From positions 806,001 through 870,000 of the forward strand of contig NZ_JWLV01000001.1 of assembly GCF_000808535.1 (NCBI RefSeq): 64,000 nt of DNA, written 5' to 3'. Under the pieces are notes generated by a model that did no database searches, had not been told where the DNA came from, and worked only from the letters and a program-made list of their open reading frames with translations. Source of the stretch: Vibrio sinaloensis (GTDB lineage: Bacteria > Pseudomonadota > Gammaproteobacteria > Enterobacterales > Vibrionaceae). A program made the position numbers and the translations under genes. Of the stretch, positions 44,987-53,682 are shown one piece after another (positions within the stretch are counted from its first letter, which is position 1; the number at the start of each line of letters is the position of its first letter).

Positions 44987-47440
44987 TTAGCGTTTTACTG
45001 ACTCTAATTTCCAAATGTTGTTCACATAGTCTCGAATTGAGCGGTCTGATGTGAACTTGCCAACCAAGGCGGTGTTGAGAATGGCTTTCTTCGCCCAACC
45101 TGCTTGGTCTTGGTATTGTTTGCCCATCTCTTCGTGCGCTTGAACGTACGATGCAAAGTCAGCCAAACATAGGTATGGGTCTCCACCATCAAGCAGGCTA
45201 TCGAATGTTGCTCGTAGCAAGCCAGGTTGACCTGGAGTGAACTCATCACCCGTTAGCAAATCAAGCGACGCTTTCAGTAGTGGATCCGCGTGGTAGTAGT
45301 CGTAAGGGTTGTAGCCTTGTGCTTTCAGCGCTTGTACACCCTCAACGTCTAGACCGAAGATGTAGATGTTTTCTTCGCCAACTTCTTCACGAATCTCTAC
45401 GTTCGCACCATCCATCGTACCAATCGTTAGCGCACCGTTTAGTGCCATCTTCATGTTACCGGTACCTGATGCTTCTTTACCCGCTAACGAGATTTGTTGA
45501 GAAACATCTGCCGCTGGGATGATGATCTCTGCCATGCTCACGCGGTAGTCAGGAATGAAGACCACTTTTAGCTTGTTGCCAATACGTGGGTCGTTGTTGA
45601 TCTTCTCAGCAACCTTGTTGACCGCAAAAATGATCTCTTTCGCTAGGTGGTAACCCGGCGCAGCTTTCGCAGCAAAGAAACACACACGTGGCGTACATTC
45701 AAAGCTAGGATCATTGATGATGCGGTGGTAAAGCGACAAGATGTGTAGCAAGTCTAGGTGTTGACGCTTGTACTCGTGCAGACGTTTAATTTGAACGTCG
45801 AAGATCGCGTTAGTATCAAGCTCGATGCCCATGTTTTCTTGAACCCAATCCGCCAAGCGCTGTTTGTTTTGCTTCTTAACGGCCATAAATGCTTTTTGGA
45901 ATTTCGCATCCGTCGCGTATTGAGCAATGCCTTCAAGTAGCTCTAGTTTTGCAGGCCATTCTGTGCCGATTTTCTCTGAGATGAGGTTAGACAAACCTGG
46001 GTTACAGAACTTCAACCAACGACGTGGTGTAATACCATTAGTTACGTTTGTCAGTTTACCTGGGAAGATCTCATTGAACTCAGGGAACAGGTCTTTTTTA
46101 ACCAGTTGTGAGTGCAGCGCCGCCACGCCATTCACCTTGTATGAGCCAATCACACATAGGTTTGCCATGCGAACCATGCGGTTGAAACCTTCTTGGATGA
46201 TAGAAAGCTTCGCTTGCTTCTCACCATCACCAGGCCACATCTTACGAACTTCTTGTAGGAAGCGGTGGTTGATTTCAAAGATGATTTCCATATGACGTGG
46301 AAGTAGACGTTGAATCAACGACTCTGGCCATGTCTCTAATGCTTCTGGTAATAGCGTGTGGTTGGTGTACGCAAAAGTATTCGCGCTGATTTCCCACGCT
46401 TTATCCCAAGACAGACCTTTCTCATCGACAAGGATGCGCATCAATTCAGGAATCGCAATCGTTGGGTGCGTATCGTTTAGCTGAATCGTTTCTTGCTTTG
46501 GAAGATCCGCGAGTGCAAAACCTGCCGCTTCATGACGACGTAGAATGTCGCGTACTGATGCTGCTGAGTGGAAGTACTGCTGCATTAGACGCAGAGTTTT
46601 GCCTTTCTCGTGGTTGTCGTTCGGGTACAGAACTTTGGTAATGTTACCTGCATCGATAAGTGAGTGCTGCGCTTCAAAGTAATCACCGTTGTTAAAGCTC
46701 GCAAGTGAGAATGGAGCAATCGCCTGACATTCCCAAAGACGCAGTGGGTACACCGTGTCTGATTCGTAGCCCACGATTGGTAAGTCCCAAGGCATCGCTT
46801 TTACTGTCATGCCTGGTACCCATTTACGAACTTCTTTGCCATTCACATATTCAACGTCAACGTGACCGTAGAAACCAATCTCTTGTGCCAATTCTGGACG
46901 AGCCACTTCCCAAGGGTAGCCTTCAACACCACGCCATGCGTCTGGCGCTTCTTTTTGACGGCCTTCTTCGAAAGATTGCTTAAACAAACCGTACTCGTAG
47001 TGCAGACCGTAGCCCACAGTTGGGAATTCTTGAGCCGCACATGAATCCATGAAACACGCCGCAAGACGACCTAAACCACCATTACCTAGCGAAGGGTCAC
47101 GCTCTTCTTCAAGTAGGTCCGTCAGGTTTTGGCCTAGCTCAGCCATCGCTTCAGTGATTTGCTCGTAAAGGCCCATGCTGATGAGGTTGTTACCCGTCAA
47201 GCGGCCAATGAGGAATTCAAGTGATAGGTAGTTAACGCTTTTTGCGTTTTGGATTTTAGGATCTTGTTCCGTTTTTAGCAGATCGAGTGTCGTTATCTCT
47301 GCTAACGCCTTACCCATTGCTAGGTACCATTCACGTGACGTTGCTGTCTCTTCGGTCTTTGCATACGTTGCTGAAAGGTGCATTTTCACGTCATGTTGGA
47401 AAGTCGCTTTATCAAAGCTTGTCTGTTGCGTAGGTTTCAT
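44987..47440 (-). CDS. malP: Glycogen/maltodextrin phosphorylase
   Basis: Phosphorolyses alpha-1,4-glucans to glucose-1-phosphate. At 817 residues it is a GT35 enzyme of the usual bacterial length. The pyridoxal-phosphate site EASGTGNMKMALNGALTIGT with the Schiff-base Lys is near residue 662, and LGNGGLGRLAACFMDS near 115 is the N-terminal signature. Placement with malQ, divergent from malT and behind MalT-box-like repeats, favours malP over glgP; substrate preference (maltodextrin or glycogen) is not readable, and in vibrios one enzyme may serve both. Confidence 0.96.
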   Translation of the reverse strand: MKPTQQTSFDKATFQHDVKMHLSATYAKTEETATSREWYLAMGKALAEITTLDLLKTEQDPKIQNAKSVNYLSLEFLIGRLTGNNLISMGLYEQITEAMAELGQNLTDLLEEERDPSLGNGGLGRLAACFMDSCAAQEFPTVGYGLHYEYGLFKQSFEEGRQKEAPDAWRGVEGYPWEVARPELAQEIGFYGHVDVEYVNGKEVRKWVPGMTVKAMPWDLPIVGYESDTVYPLRLWECQAIAPFSLASFNNGDYFEAQHSLIDAGNITKVLYPNDNHEKGKTLRLMQQYFHSAASVRDILRRHEAAGFALADLPKQETIQLNDTHPTIAIPELMRILVDEKGLSWDKAWEISANTFAYTNHTLLPEALETWPESLIQRLLPRHMEIIFEINHRFLQEVRKMWPGDGEKQAKLSIIQEGFNRMVRMANLCVIGSYKVNGVAALHSQLVKKDLFPEFNEIFPGKLTNVTNGITPRRWLKFCNPGLSNLISEKIGTEWPAKLELLEGIAQYATDAKFQKAFMAVKKQNKQRLADWVQENMGIELDTNAIFDVQIKRLHEYKRQHLDLLHILSLYHRIINDPSFECTPRVCFFAAKAAPGYHLAKEIIFAVNKVAEKINNDPRIGNKLKVVFIPDYRVSMAEIIIPAADVSQQISLAGKEASGTGNMKMALNGALTIGTMDGANVEIREEVGEENIYIFGLDVEGVQALKAQGYNPYDYYHADPLLKASLDLLTGDEFTPGQPGLLRATFDSLLDGGDPYLCLADFASYVQAHEEMGKQYQDQAGWAKKAILNTALVGKFTSDRSIRDYVNNIWKLESVKR

Positions 47441-47510
47441 TAGAGAAATCTCACTTATTGGTTCTAATTCATCTGAGGCATATCGTGCATGGGCACGGCT
47501 AGCAAAACAT

Positions 47511-47562
47511 CCTCCTCCAAAACGGCTTATTAGGAGGAGGGCTCAGGGCGTAGAGGGAGGAC
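47511..47562. promoter_or_regulatory. Cluster of MalT-box-like repeats upstream of malP
   Basis: GGAGGA motifs occur three times: on the minus strand at 47511-47519, and on the plus strand at 47534-47542 and 47556-47562. MalT boxes have a GGA(T/G)GA core. The first two also form an 8-bp inverted repeat. The cluster lies 70-120 bp before malP, the expected site for MalT activation. Confidence 0.6.
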
Positions 47563-47616
47563 ACCTCAAAGCAGAGTGATCTGACTCTCAGTTCACTATT
47601 CCTGAGCGCAGACCCT

Positions 47617-47632
47617 GGTGATTGAGATCACA
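47617..47632. promoter_or_regulatory. Candidate CRP site, malP side
   Basis: GGTGA-TTGAGA-TCACA, one mismatch from consensus, inside a longer TGGTGA/TCACACCA palindrome, about 180 bp upstream of malP and 55 bp from the MalT-box cluster. Catabolite control of mal genes by CRP is established in enterobacteria. Confidence 0.65.
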
Positions 47633-47799
47633 CCATCAACGAATTAACCCTACATCCTGTTTATGAAACTTGTTGGTTCAGAAAAACAACCAATTGATGA
47701 ATATGTATACTTGATCACATTAAGTTTTCATCTGTTACTCAGTTTTCATCATTTTCGGTGCAACAAAGGATAGAAGTCGCACTCACAACCCGCAACAAA

Positions 47800-47815
47800 G
47801 GTGACAAGAGTCACA
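47800..47815. promoter_or_regulatory. Candidate CRP site, malT side
   Basis: GGTGA-CAAGAG-TCACA, one mismatch from consensus, 177 bp upstream of the malT start. With the previous site and the MalT boxes it accounts for most of the visible signals in the 551-bp gap 47441-47991. Confidence 0.6.
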
Positions 47816-47991
47816 ATTTAGGGGCGTAGATAACAACAAAGTGTGAATTACACAAAAATCTCGTGGTTGATCAATAACTGTGGGGTTCGTTCTCAAGTAA
47901 CATCGCTGTCAACAAGGCCTATTGGCTATTTATTCACCACCCCTAGCAGAGTGAATAACAACAATTAGGGGTATTGAGCAGGGAAAAGAAG

Positions 47992-50700
47992 ATGTGGATT
48001 CCTTCTAAGTTAACCCGACCGGGTCGATTACATAATGCTATCGTTCGTCCGCGAGTTTTAGATTTGTTGCAACAAGCCCCTTGCTACAAACTGGTCCTTT
48101 TCCGCTCTCCGGCGGGGTATGGCAAAACCACGATGGCGGCTCAATGGCTATCGGACAAAGTTAACGTCGGTTGGTACAGCATAGACGAAAGTGACAACGA
48201 CTCTTTCCGTTTTATGAACTACCTATTGCAAGCATTGAACAAAGCAACCAACAACGCTTGCCCTAACGCGCAAAAACTCGCCGAGAAACGCCAGTTCTCC
48301 TCTCTTCATTCTCTGTTTGGCGAAGTCTTCTCTGAAATGTCGGCGTTCCATCAAGAGTGCTACCTCGTGCTCGATGATTATCACCTGATCAGTGATGAAG
48401 AAATCCACGAAGCCATGCGTTTCTTCCTTAAGCACATGCCAGACAACCTAACGCTTGTCGTCACGAGTCGCGCCGCGCCTCCATTGGGCACCGCAAACTT
48501 GCGCGTTCGTGACTTGATGATTGAAATTGGCAACGAGTTGTTAGCGTTTGATACCGAAGAGACCACAAGATTCTTTAATCAGCGTGTGGCTGATGGCATT
48601 GATGACATTACCGCAAACAACCTACGAGCGTACGTTGAGGGGTGGCCTTCCGCATTGCAACTTATCGCGTTGCAAGCGCAGCATCAGCATAAAACCTTAG
48701 CCCAGTCCGCCGAGTCATTTTCTGAATTTAATCATGCTCATCTTTGGGATTACCTTGTCGAAGAGGTGTTTGATTTACTGGATGCAGAAACTCGCTTATT
48801 CCTACTCCAGTGTTCTATCCTTGATCACTTCAATGATGAGTTGGTGTCTGCCCTTACCCAGCGTGATGATGCGCTGAGCATGATTGAATCGTTAAACCGC
48901 TTTGGTCTGTTCATTCATCCACTGGAAGGCGAACAAAACTGGTATCGCTTCCACAATCTGTTTGCGGAGTTCTTAACGCACGAACGCTCTGCGCGTATTC
49001 CCCAGCAGGAAACCGAGCTACACCAAACCGCAGCGAAAGCGTGGCTGAAGCTCTCTTCTCCCCATCAAGCGCTTTACCATGCGCAAAAAGCACAAAATAG
49101 CCAGTTAATTGCCGACATCTTGCTGCAATATGGGTGGAAAATGTTTAATGGCGGCGAACTGCAAAGTGTCGAAAAAGCCATTGAGACGCTCAGCCCTGAG
49201 CAACTCTACAGCGAACCGAAACTGTGCATGCTTCAGGCTTGGTTAGCGCAAAGCCAGCACAGATACAACGATGTCGGCGATTTGCTCTCTAAAGCCGATG
49301 CGCAAATGAAAGCCTTTAACGTGGTCTTAAGCACCAAAGAGCAAGGCGAGTTCAACGCACTACGTGCCCAAGTTGCAATTAACCAGAATGAGCCTGAAAA
49401 AGCCCTTGAGCTAGCGGAATTGTCACTGAGCCAACTCGACAGTACCGTCTACCGTAGTCGTATCGTTGCGACCTCTGTTGTGGGCGAAGTTAACCACGTA
49501 TTAGGCCACTTGAGCCGTGCACTGCCAATGATGCAACAAACCGAAAAGCTGGCAAGACAATACCAAGTCTACCACCAAGCCTTATGGGCCATGCTGCAAC
49601 AAAGCGAAATCTTGATCGCTCAAGGTTACGTTCAAGCCGCGTACGAAGTACAAGACAATGCCTTCAAACTGATAGAAGAGCAGCAGTTGCAGCAAGTGCC
49701 CCTGCATGAGTTTTTGCTTCGTGTTCGAGCGCAAATCCTCTGGTGCTGGAACCGATTAGATGAAGCGGAAGAGTGCGCATACAAAGGGCTTGATATCCTA
49801 GGGAATCACAGTCCAAGTAAGCACTTACATAGCTACTCAATGTTGGCGCGTATTGCCATTGGCCGAGGGGAACTCGACAAAGCGGGTAAGTTCATTGACC
49901 AAATTGTGCATCTGCAGAAACAGTCAACCTACCACGTTGATTGGACAGCGAACGCCTCACTGTCATTGATTTTATTCTGGCAAGCGCGCGGCGATCTGGA
50001 GGCTATTCGTCAATGGTTGGACACCACCGTCAAGCCAGAGCAAGCGTGTAACCACTTTACTCAACTGCAATGGCGTAACATTGCCCGCGCGCAGATTGCA
50101 CTGGAAGAGTTCGAGCAAGCGGAGCAAACCTTAGCGTTCTTGCAGGAACAAGCAAACAATAACGAATTGCTTACCGACACCAACCGCAACTTGATTGTGG
50201 AGGCGGTTCTGGCTATTTCTCTCAAGGACGAAGAGAAAGCCCGAGATCGACTTAAGCAGGCGTTGGCGCTCACCAATCAGACGGGTATGTTGGGCAACTT
50301 CTTGGTTGATGGCGCGAAGATTGGCCATATTCTGGAGAAACTCAATAACAAGAATGAACTTGGGGACCTAGAACGTCACAGAGCTCAGCAACTGCTGAAG
50401 GACATTTCCACCACTCAGCGTAGCCGCTCGGTACATTTCGATGAAGAGTTCGTCGAGAAGTTGGTTAATCACCCAAACATCCCTGAACTTGTTCGTACTA
50501 GCCCACTCACACAGCGAGAGTGGCAAGTGCTGGGTCTGATTTACTCAGGGTTTAGCAATGAACAAATCGCCCAAGAGTTGGATGTTGCAGGGACAACCAT
50601 TAAAACTCACATTCGCAACTTGTACCAAAAGCTTAATATCGCCAACCGCAAAGAAGCCATCAAAACCGCTGAAAACTTGCTTCAATTGATGGGCTATTAG
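47992..50700 (+). CDS. malT: MalT, ATP-dependent activator of maltose genes
   Basis: A 902-residue STAND-family activator (E. coli MalT 901). The start is ATG 47992, giving [15 protein letters not shown], which aligns with the E. coli N-terminus; a TTG six codons earlier is less likely. Walker [10 protein letters not shown] is at about 39-47, Walker B YLVLDDYH near 125, then a winged-helix and a TPR-like sensor region (about 440-800) that binds maltotriose in E. coli. The LuxR-type helix-turn-helix closes the protein ([20 protein letters not shown]). Divergent from malPQ as in E. coli. Confidence 0.97.
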   Translation: MWIPSKLTRPGRLHNAIVRPRVLDLLQQAPCYKLVLFRSPAGYGKTTMAAQWLSDKVNVGWYSIDESDNDSFRFMNYLLQALNKATNNACPNAQKLAEKRQFSSLHSLFGEVFSEMSAFHQECYLVLDDYHLISDEEIHEAMRFFLKHMPDNLTLVVTSRAAPPLGTANLRVRDLMIEIGNELLAFDTEETTRFFNQRVADGIDDITANNLRAYVEGWPSALQLIALQAQHQHKTLAQSAESFSEFNHAHLWDYLVEEVFDLLDAETRLFLLQCSILDHFNDELVSALTQRDDALSMIESLNRFGLFIHPLEGEQNWYRFHNLFAEFLTHERSARIPQQETELHQTAAKAWLKLSSPHQALYHAQKAQNSQLIADILLQYGWKMFNGGELQSVEKAIETLSPEQLYSEPKLCMLQAWLAQSQHRYNDVGDLLSKADAQMKAFNVVLSTKEQGEFNALRAQVAINQNEPEKALELAELSLSQLDSTVYRSRIVATSVVGEVNHVLGHLSRALPMMQQTEKLARQYQVYHQALWAMLQQSEILIAQGYVQAAYEVQDNAFKLIEEQQLQQVPLHEFLLRVRAQILWCWNRLDEAEECAYKGLDILGNHSPSKHLHSYSMLARIAIGRGELDKAGKFIDQIVHLQKQSTYHVDWTANASLSLILFWQARGDLEAIRQWLDTTVKPEQACNHFTQLQWRNIARAQIALEEFEQAEQTLAFLQEQANNNELLTDTNRNLIVEAVLAISLKDEEKARDRLKQALALTNQTGMLGNFLVDGAKIGHILEKLNNKNELGDLERHRAQQLLKDISTTQRSRSVHFDEEFVEKLVNHPNIPELVRTSPLTQREWQVLGLIYSGFSNEQIAQELDVAGTTIKTHIRNLYQKLNIANRKEAIKTAENLLQLMGY

Positions 50701-50713
50701 CTCAAATAGAAAC

Positions 50714-50743
50714 AAAAAGCGCAGCGATACCGCTGCGCTTTTC
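50714..50743 (+). terminator. Rho-independent terminator of malT
   Basis: A perfect 12-bp stem (AAAAGCGCAGCG and CGCTGCGCTTTT, loop ATAC), 14 bp after the stop. It lies between convergent genes and works for both strands. Confidence 0.92.
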
Positions 50744-50762
50744 TCACCCATAAAAGAAGAAG

Positions 50763-53312
50763 TTAATCATCGATCTCTGGCAAACTCGCCACTTCAATGT
50801 CTAACTGTGCACCCCATGATGGGTCATCACGCTCTTGCTTCACAACACCACGATTGTTTAGCCAAACAACGTTCTTGTCTGTCACAGGGTTAGCAGCGCC
50901 AGCTCCCCAATGGGTGTAACTGACCATATGACAAACATCAAACTCACCCGCCGCCACTTCAATCGAACGTTTGCCTAAGAACTGTTGAGTATAGGTAAAG
51001 TATTCCGATTGAAGCTGCTCAACCAAGGTACCTTCCGCTGCCTCAGTCACTTGAGTTAAGCTCGCGACTGCTGCGTCTTCATGCTCAACCGTTTTGCCCA
51101 ACAGCAGTTCAGACTTCGCGACAGGGGTTGGTAGAACCACTTTGACATTACCCCAGCTGTTGCCACTTTCATCACGACCAATTTGACCGTAGTAATGATC
51201 TTGGTCTTCATACTGCGCTTCCACAAACACCACGCTATTGGCTTCATCATAGCCTTTCACTCGTGTTTGAGTTAGCGCTCCAGACGCATACTGCGCAGGT
51301 AAATCAGTGACATTGGAATCTGCAAGCCAAGAGAAGTTATCTCCCATATGCTCTAAGTGATACGTCCAATGCTGAGTATGACCCACCCAAGACATATTAC
51401 GCGTTACATTTTGAACCCAAGTATCGCCTACTTGTTTTTCATAGTCGGCATCAGACAATGAGTCTAGACAAGCTTGAAGAGTGAAAGGTTGGTAACTCGA
51501 GACAATAAATTCAGCAGCGGTTGAACCAAATAGATACTCATCCCCTTCTGCCTCATCACCATCGACATACCAAGTCACGCGCACGAAATCGTTATAAACA
51601 GCGAGGTAAAGCTTGTTATCCTCTCTGTTGAAATCACTCCAAGTTAGGTCATCTTCGAACGCTTCAGGGAGCGTGATTTCACGCAAGGTCTGGCCTTTAT
51701 GTTCGATATCTTGCCAACTTCCTTGCGCCGCAAACTTGGTCAAAGCTTCCTCACCTTGATAGGCGTAATAAACAACGTCACCCACCGTTGTTAGCTGCGC
51801 GTATAAAATACCGTGGCTCGTTCCAGCCAATGGGATCAAGTCGGCGGTATCATGTGTTCCACTGCGGTCAGAGTCATTCACCGCAATCGTTGATGCAAGC
51901 GTCTTCAACCATACGCCGCCGGCACTAATACCGTTACACATGTTTCCTAGAGCTTGGTAACGATCCGGATCGTACTTCTCACACCAATCTCCTTTGTTGA
52001 AACCGTAGTACCCCTCTTCAACCATGCTTGATTCAACTTTATAGGCCACACTATTGACTGGGAAAACGAGATCGCTATCAATGTGGTCAAGCCAATATTC
52101 AGAGTCATCCGCATCTTCTAGGATTTCACGCACATTCAAGTTGCTGATATTGACACGATCCGCGGAGATTTCCTGATCCAGTTCAGACAGCGCTGTTTTG
52201 ACCAGTACGCTGCCATCTTCACGACTCACCACTTCAACAACCGTATCATCCGCTGCAACCCAACCTTCTGCGCTTAGGAGCATTTGACCATCATCAGAGC
52301 CCGGCTCTTGGTGATGTTGCTCGAAACCACCGGTTTGGTAGTCGTAGAAGAATTGAAGCTCTTCCACTTCAGATTCTTTGTTCACGCGGATGGCGCCAAA
52401 CTCCAACTCAGGTGGAGCGTAGTCCTCTGCGTAGCTGTCAAACCAAACTAAACCGTCCGATTTTAGAACCTTAAGCAGGTCAACATCTTCACTGTTTTTA
52501 ACCGCATCAAGCTCATCAAGTTTGTCTTTCAAGTTTTCTTGAGCAAGGTCTAACGGGAGTTCCTCAAGAATCTTGTCAATGTCGATGTCATCTTCTGCAT
52601 TCCCGATATGAGACAACACGTCATCGACCACCTGCATCACTTGCTCGATGATCAGCTCCTTAAGCTCATCATCTTCAATGCCGGCCTTTGAAGCATCCAA
52701 AGAGTCGGTCGCGTTGGCCATCACCGATGCCGCAACTTGTGCAACCTTGTGAAGAGACATGTACGCTTCGCGTTCCTCTTGAGTCATGGTGCTCGAAGCC
52801 TTTGCCGCAACATAGTCTTGTTCTAGGTCGACTTTGCCACCTAAGCTACCAAGTTGTCCTTTCACGACCGCTTTTGCATCTTCTAAGCTCTTGCCCTTTT
52901 CCACTTCATTTTGAACCAGTGTCGTCAACGGGCTAACAAATTCTGAGCCCGGAGGCGCGGTAAGTGTGTAGGCTTTAGTGAGAGGAGTGTCTGGGTTGTC
53001 TTGGTCAATGGTTTGACCTGGTATCACTTCAATCACAACCACGCCATTTTGGCGCTGCTGAGCGGTCAGATTTGTTAGAGTGAACTCGCCATTTTCATCG
53101 GTCACCGCTGATGGCTCATCCGCATCACATGCCTTGTTCGCATTCAGATCCAGACACGCTATCGCGCCCTCTAGATAACCATCTGCCGCCCTTGCGGTAA
53201 AGGAAGATGTTGCCGGTGCGGTCGGGTCCGGATCCGAGCTTCCACCTCCGCCGCCACAAGCAGTTAAGCCGATTGCCACAGCCATCGCTAATACGGTACG
53301 TTGTGTGTTCAT
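50763..53312 (-). CDS. Large exported lipoprotein of unknown function, 849 aa
   Basis: Signal peptide with lipobox LTAC (Cys19), followed by a GGGGGSSD linker typical of outer-membrane-sorted lipoproteins. Residues about 35-110 look like a carboxypeptidase-regulatory/SdrD-type beta-sandwich (AADGYLEGAIACLDLNANKA, then DENGEFTLTNLT). A helical acidic segment follows (about 125-280). The C-terminal ~500 residues are rich in Trp, Tyr, Asp and Glu with no catalytic motif I recognise. Very acidic overall. Standing alone between malT and a divergent exported protein; function unknown. Confidence 0.8.
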   Translation of the reverse strand: MNTQRTVLAMAVAIGLTACGGGGGSSDPDPTAPATSSFTARAADGYLEGAIACLDLNANKACDADEPSAVTDENGEFTLTNLTAQQRQNGVVVIEVIPGQTIDQDNPDTPLTKAYTLTAPPGSEFVSPLTTLVQNEVEKGKSLEDAKAVVKGQLGSLGGKVDLEQDYVAAKASSTMTQEEREAYMSLHKVAQVAASVMANATDSLDASKAGIEDDELKELIIEQVMQVVDDVLSHIGNAEDDIDIDKILEELPLDLAQENLKDKLDELDAVKNSEDVDLLKVLKSDGLVWFDSYAEDYAPPELEFGAIRVNKESEVEELQFFYDYQTGGFEQHHQEPGSDDGQMLLSAEGWVAADDTVVEVVSREDGSVLVKTALSELDQEISADRVNISNLNVREILEDADDSEYWLDHIDSDLVFPVNSVAYKVESSMVEEGYYGFNKGDWCEKYDPDRYQALGNMCNGISAGGVWLKTLASTIAVNDSDRSGTHDTADLIPLAGTSHGILYAQLTTVGDVVYYAYQGEEALTKFAAQGSWQDIEHKGQTLREITLPEAFEDDLTWSDFNREDNKLYLAVYNDFVRVTWYVDGDEAEGDEYLFGSTAAEFIVSSYQPFTLQACLDSLSDADYEKQVGDTWVQNVTRNMSWVGHTQHWTYHLEHMGDNFSWLADSNVTDLPAQYASGALTQTRVKGYDEANSVVFVEAQYEDQDHYYGQIGRDESGNSWGNVKVVLPTPVAKSELLLGKTVEHEDAAVASLTQVTEAAEGTLVEQLQSEYFTYTQQFLGKRSIEVAAGEFDVCHMVSYTHWGAGAANPVTDKNVVWLNNRGVVKQERDDPSWGAQLDIEVASLPEIDD

Positions 53313-53682
53313 ATCATTTCTCCGTTGAGTGAACTAATTCTTATAGCGCAGAGATATATAACCAACACTTAATATAATCATTCAGTTACATTACAAGCGC
53401 GAATATGTCGCAAACATAGCAACTCAACCTAGGTCGAAATAATACCGATATCGAATTTCATGATAAGGGGAGCAAGAACCCATCAAGAACAGATATGAAT
53501 TGCGGCGCACATCTAAACTTTGATGTCCGTTGACAATAATTTTCACAACGCTCACTGAAAATAACGACCAACTCCCGCTAATTGGCATTTCACTGCATAT
53601 CACCAAATTCACCCCTGATATTGCACTCTCTCTCAAAGCTGCCAAAATGCACATTGGTCACGGTGTAATAGGATTAAATTCA
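53313..53682. other. Divergent intergenic region, 370 bp
   Basis: Separates the 849-residue lipoprotein gene from the phosphatase-superfamily gene. A TTGACA hexamer at 53530-53535 is a plausible -35 element for the rightward gene, with a weak A/T-rich -10 about 20 bp later. An in-frame extension of the right-hand gene crosses from 53530, but its 51 residues lack a ribosome site and would bury the signal peptide. No other structure noticed. Confidence 0.5.

Noticed and set aside
53530..53682. N-terminal extension of the phosphatase-superfamily protein by 51 residues
   Set aside because: Starts at a TTG within a TTGACA promoter-like hexamer, has no ribosome site and would bury a clean signal peptide.
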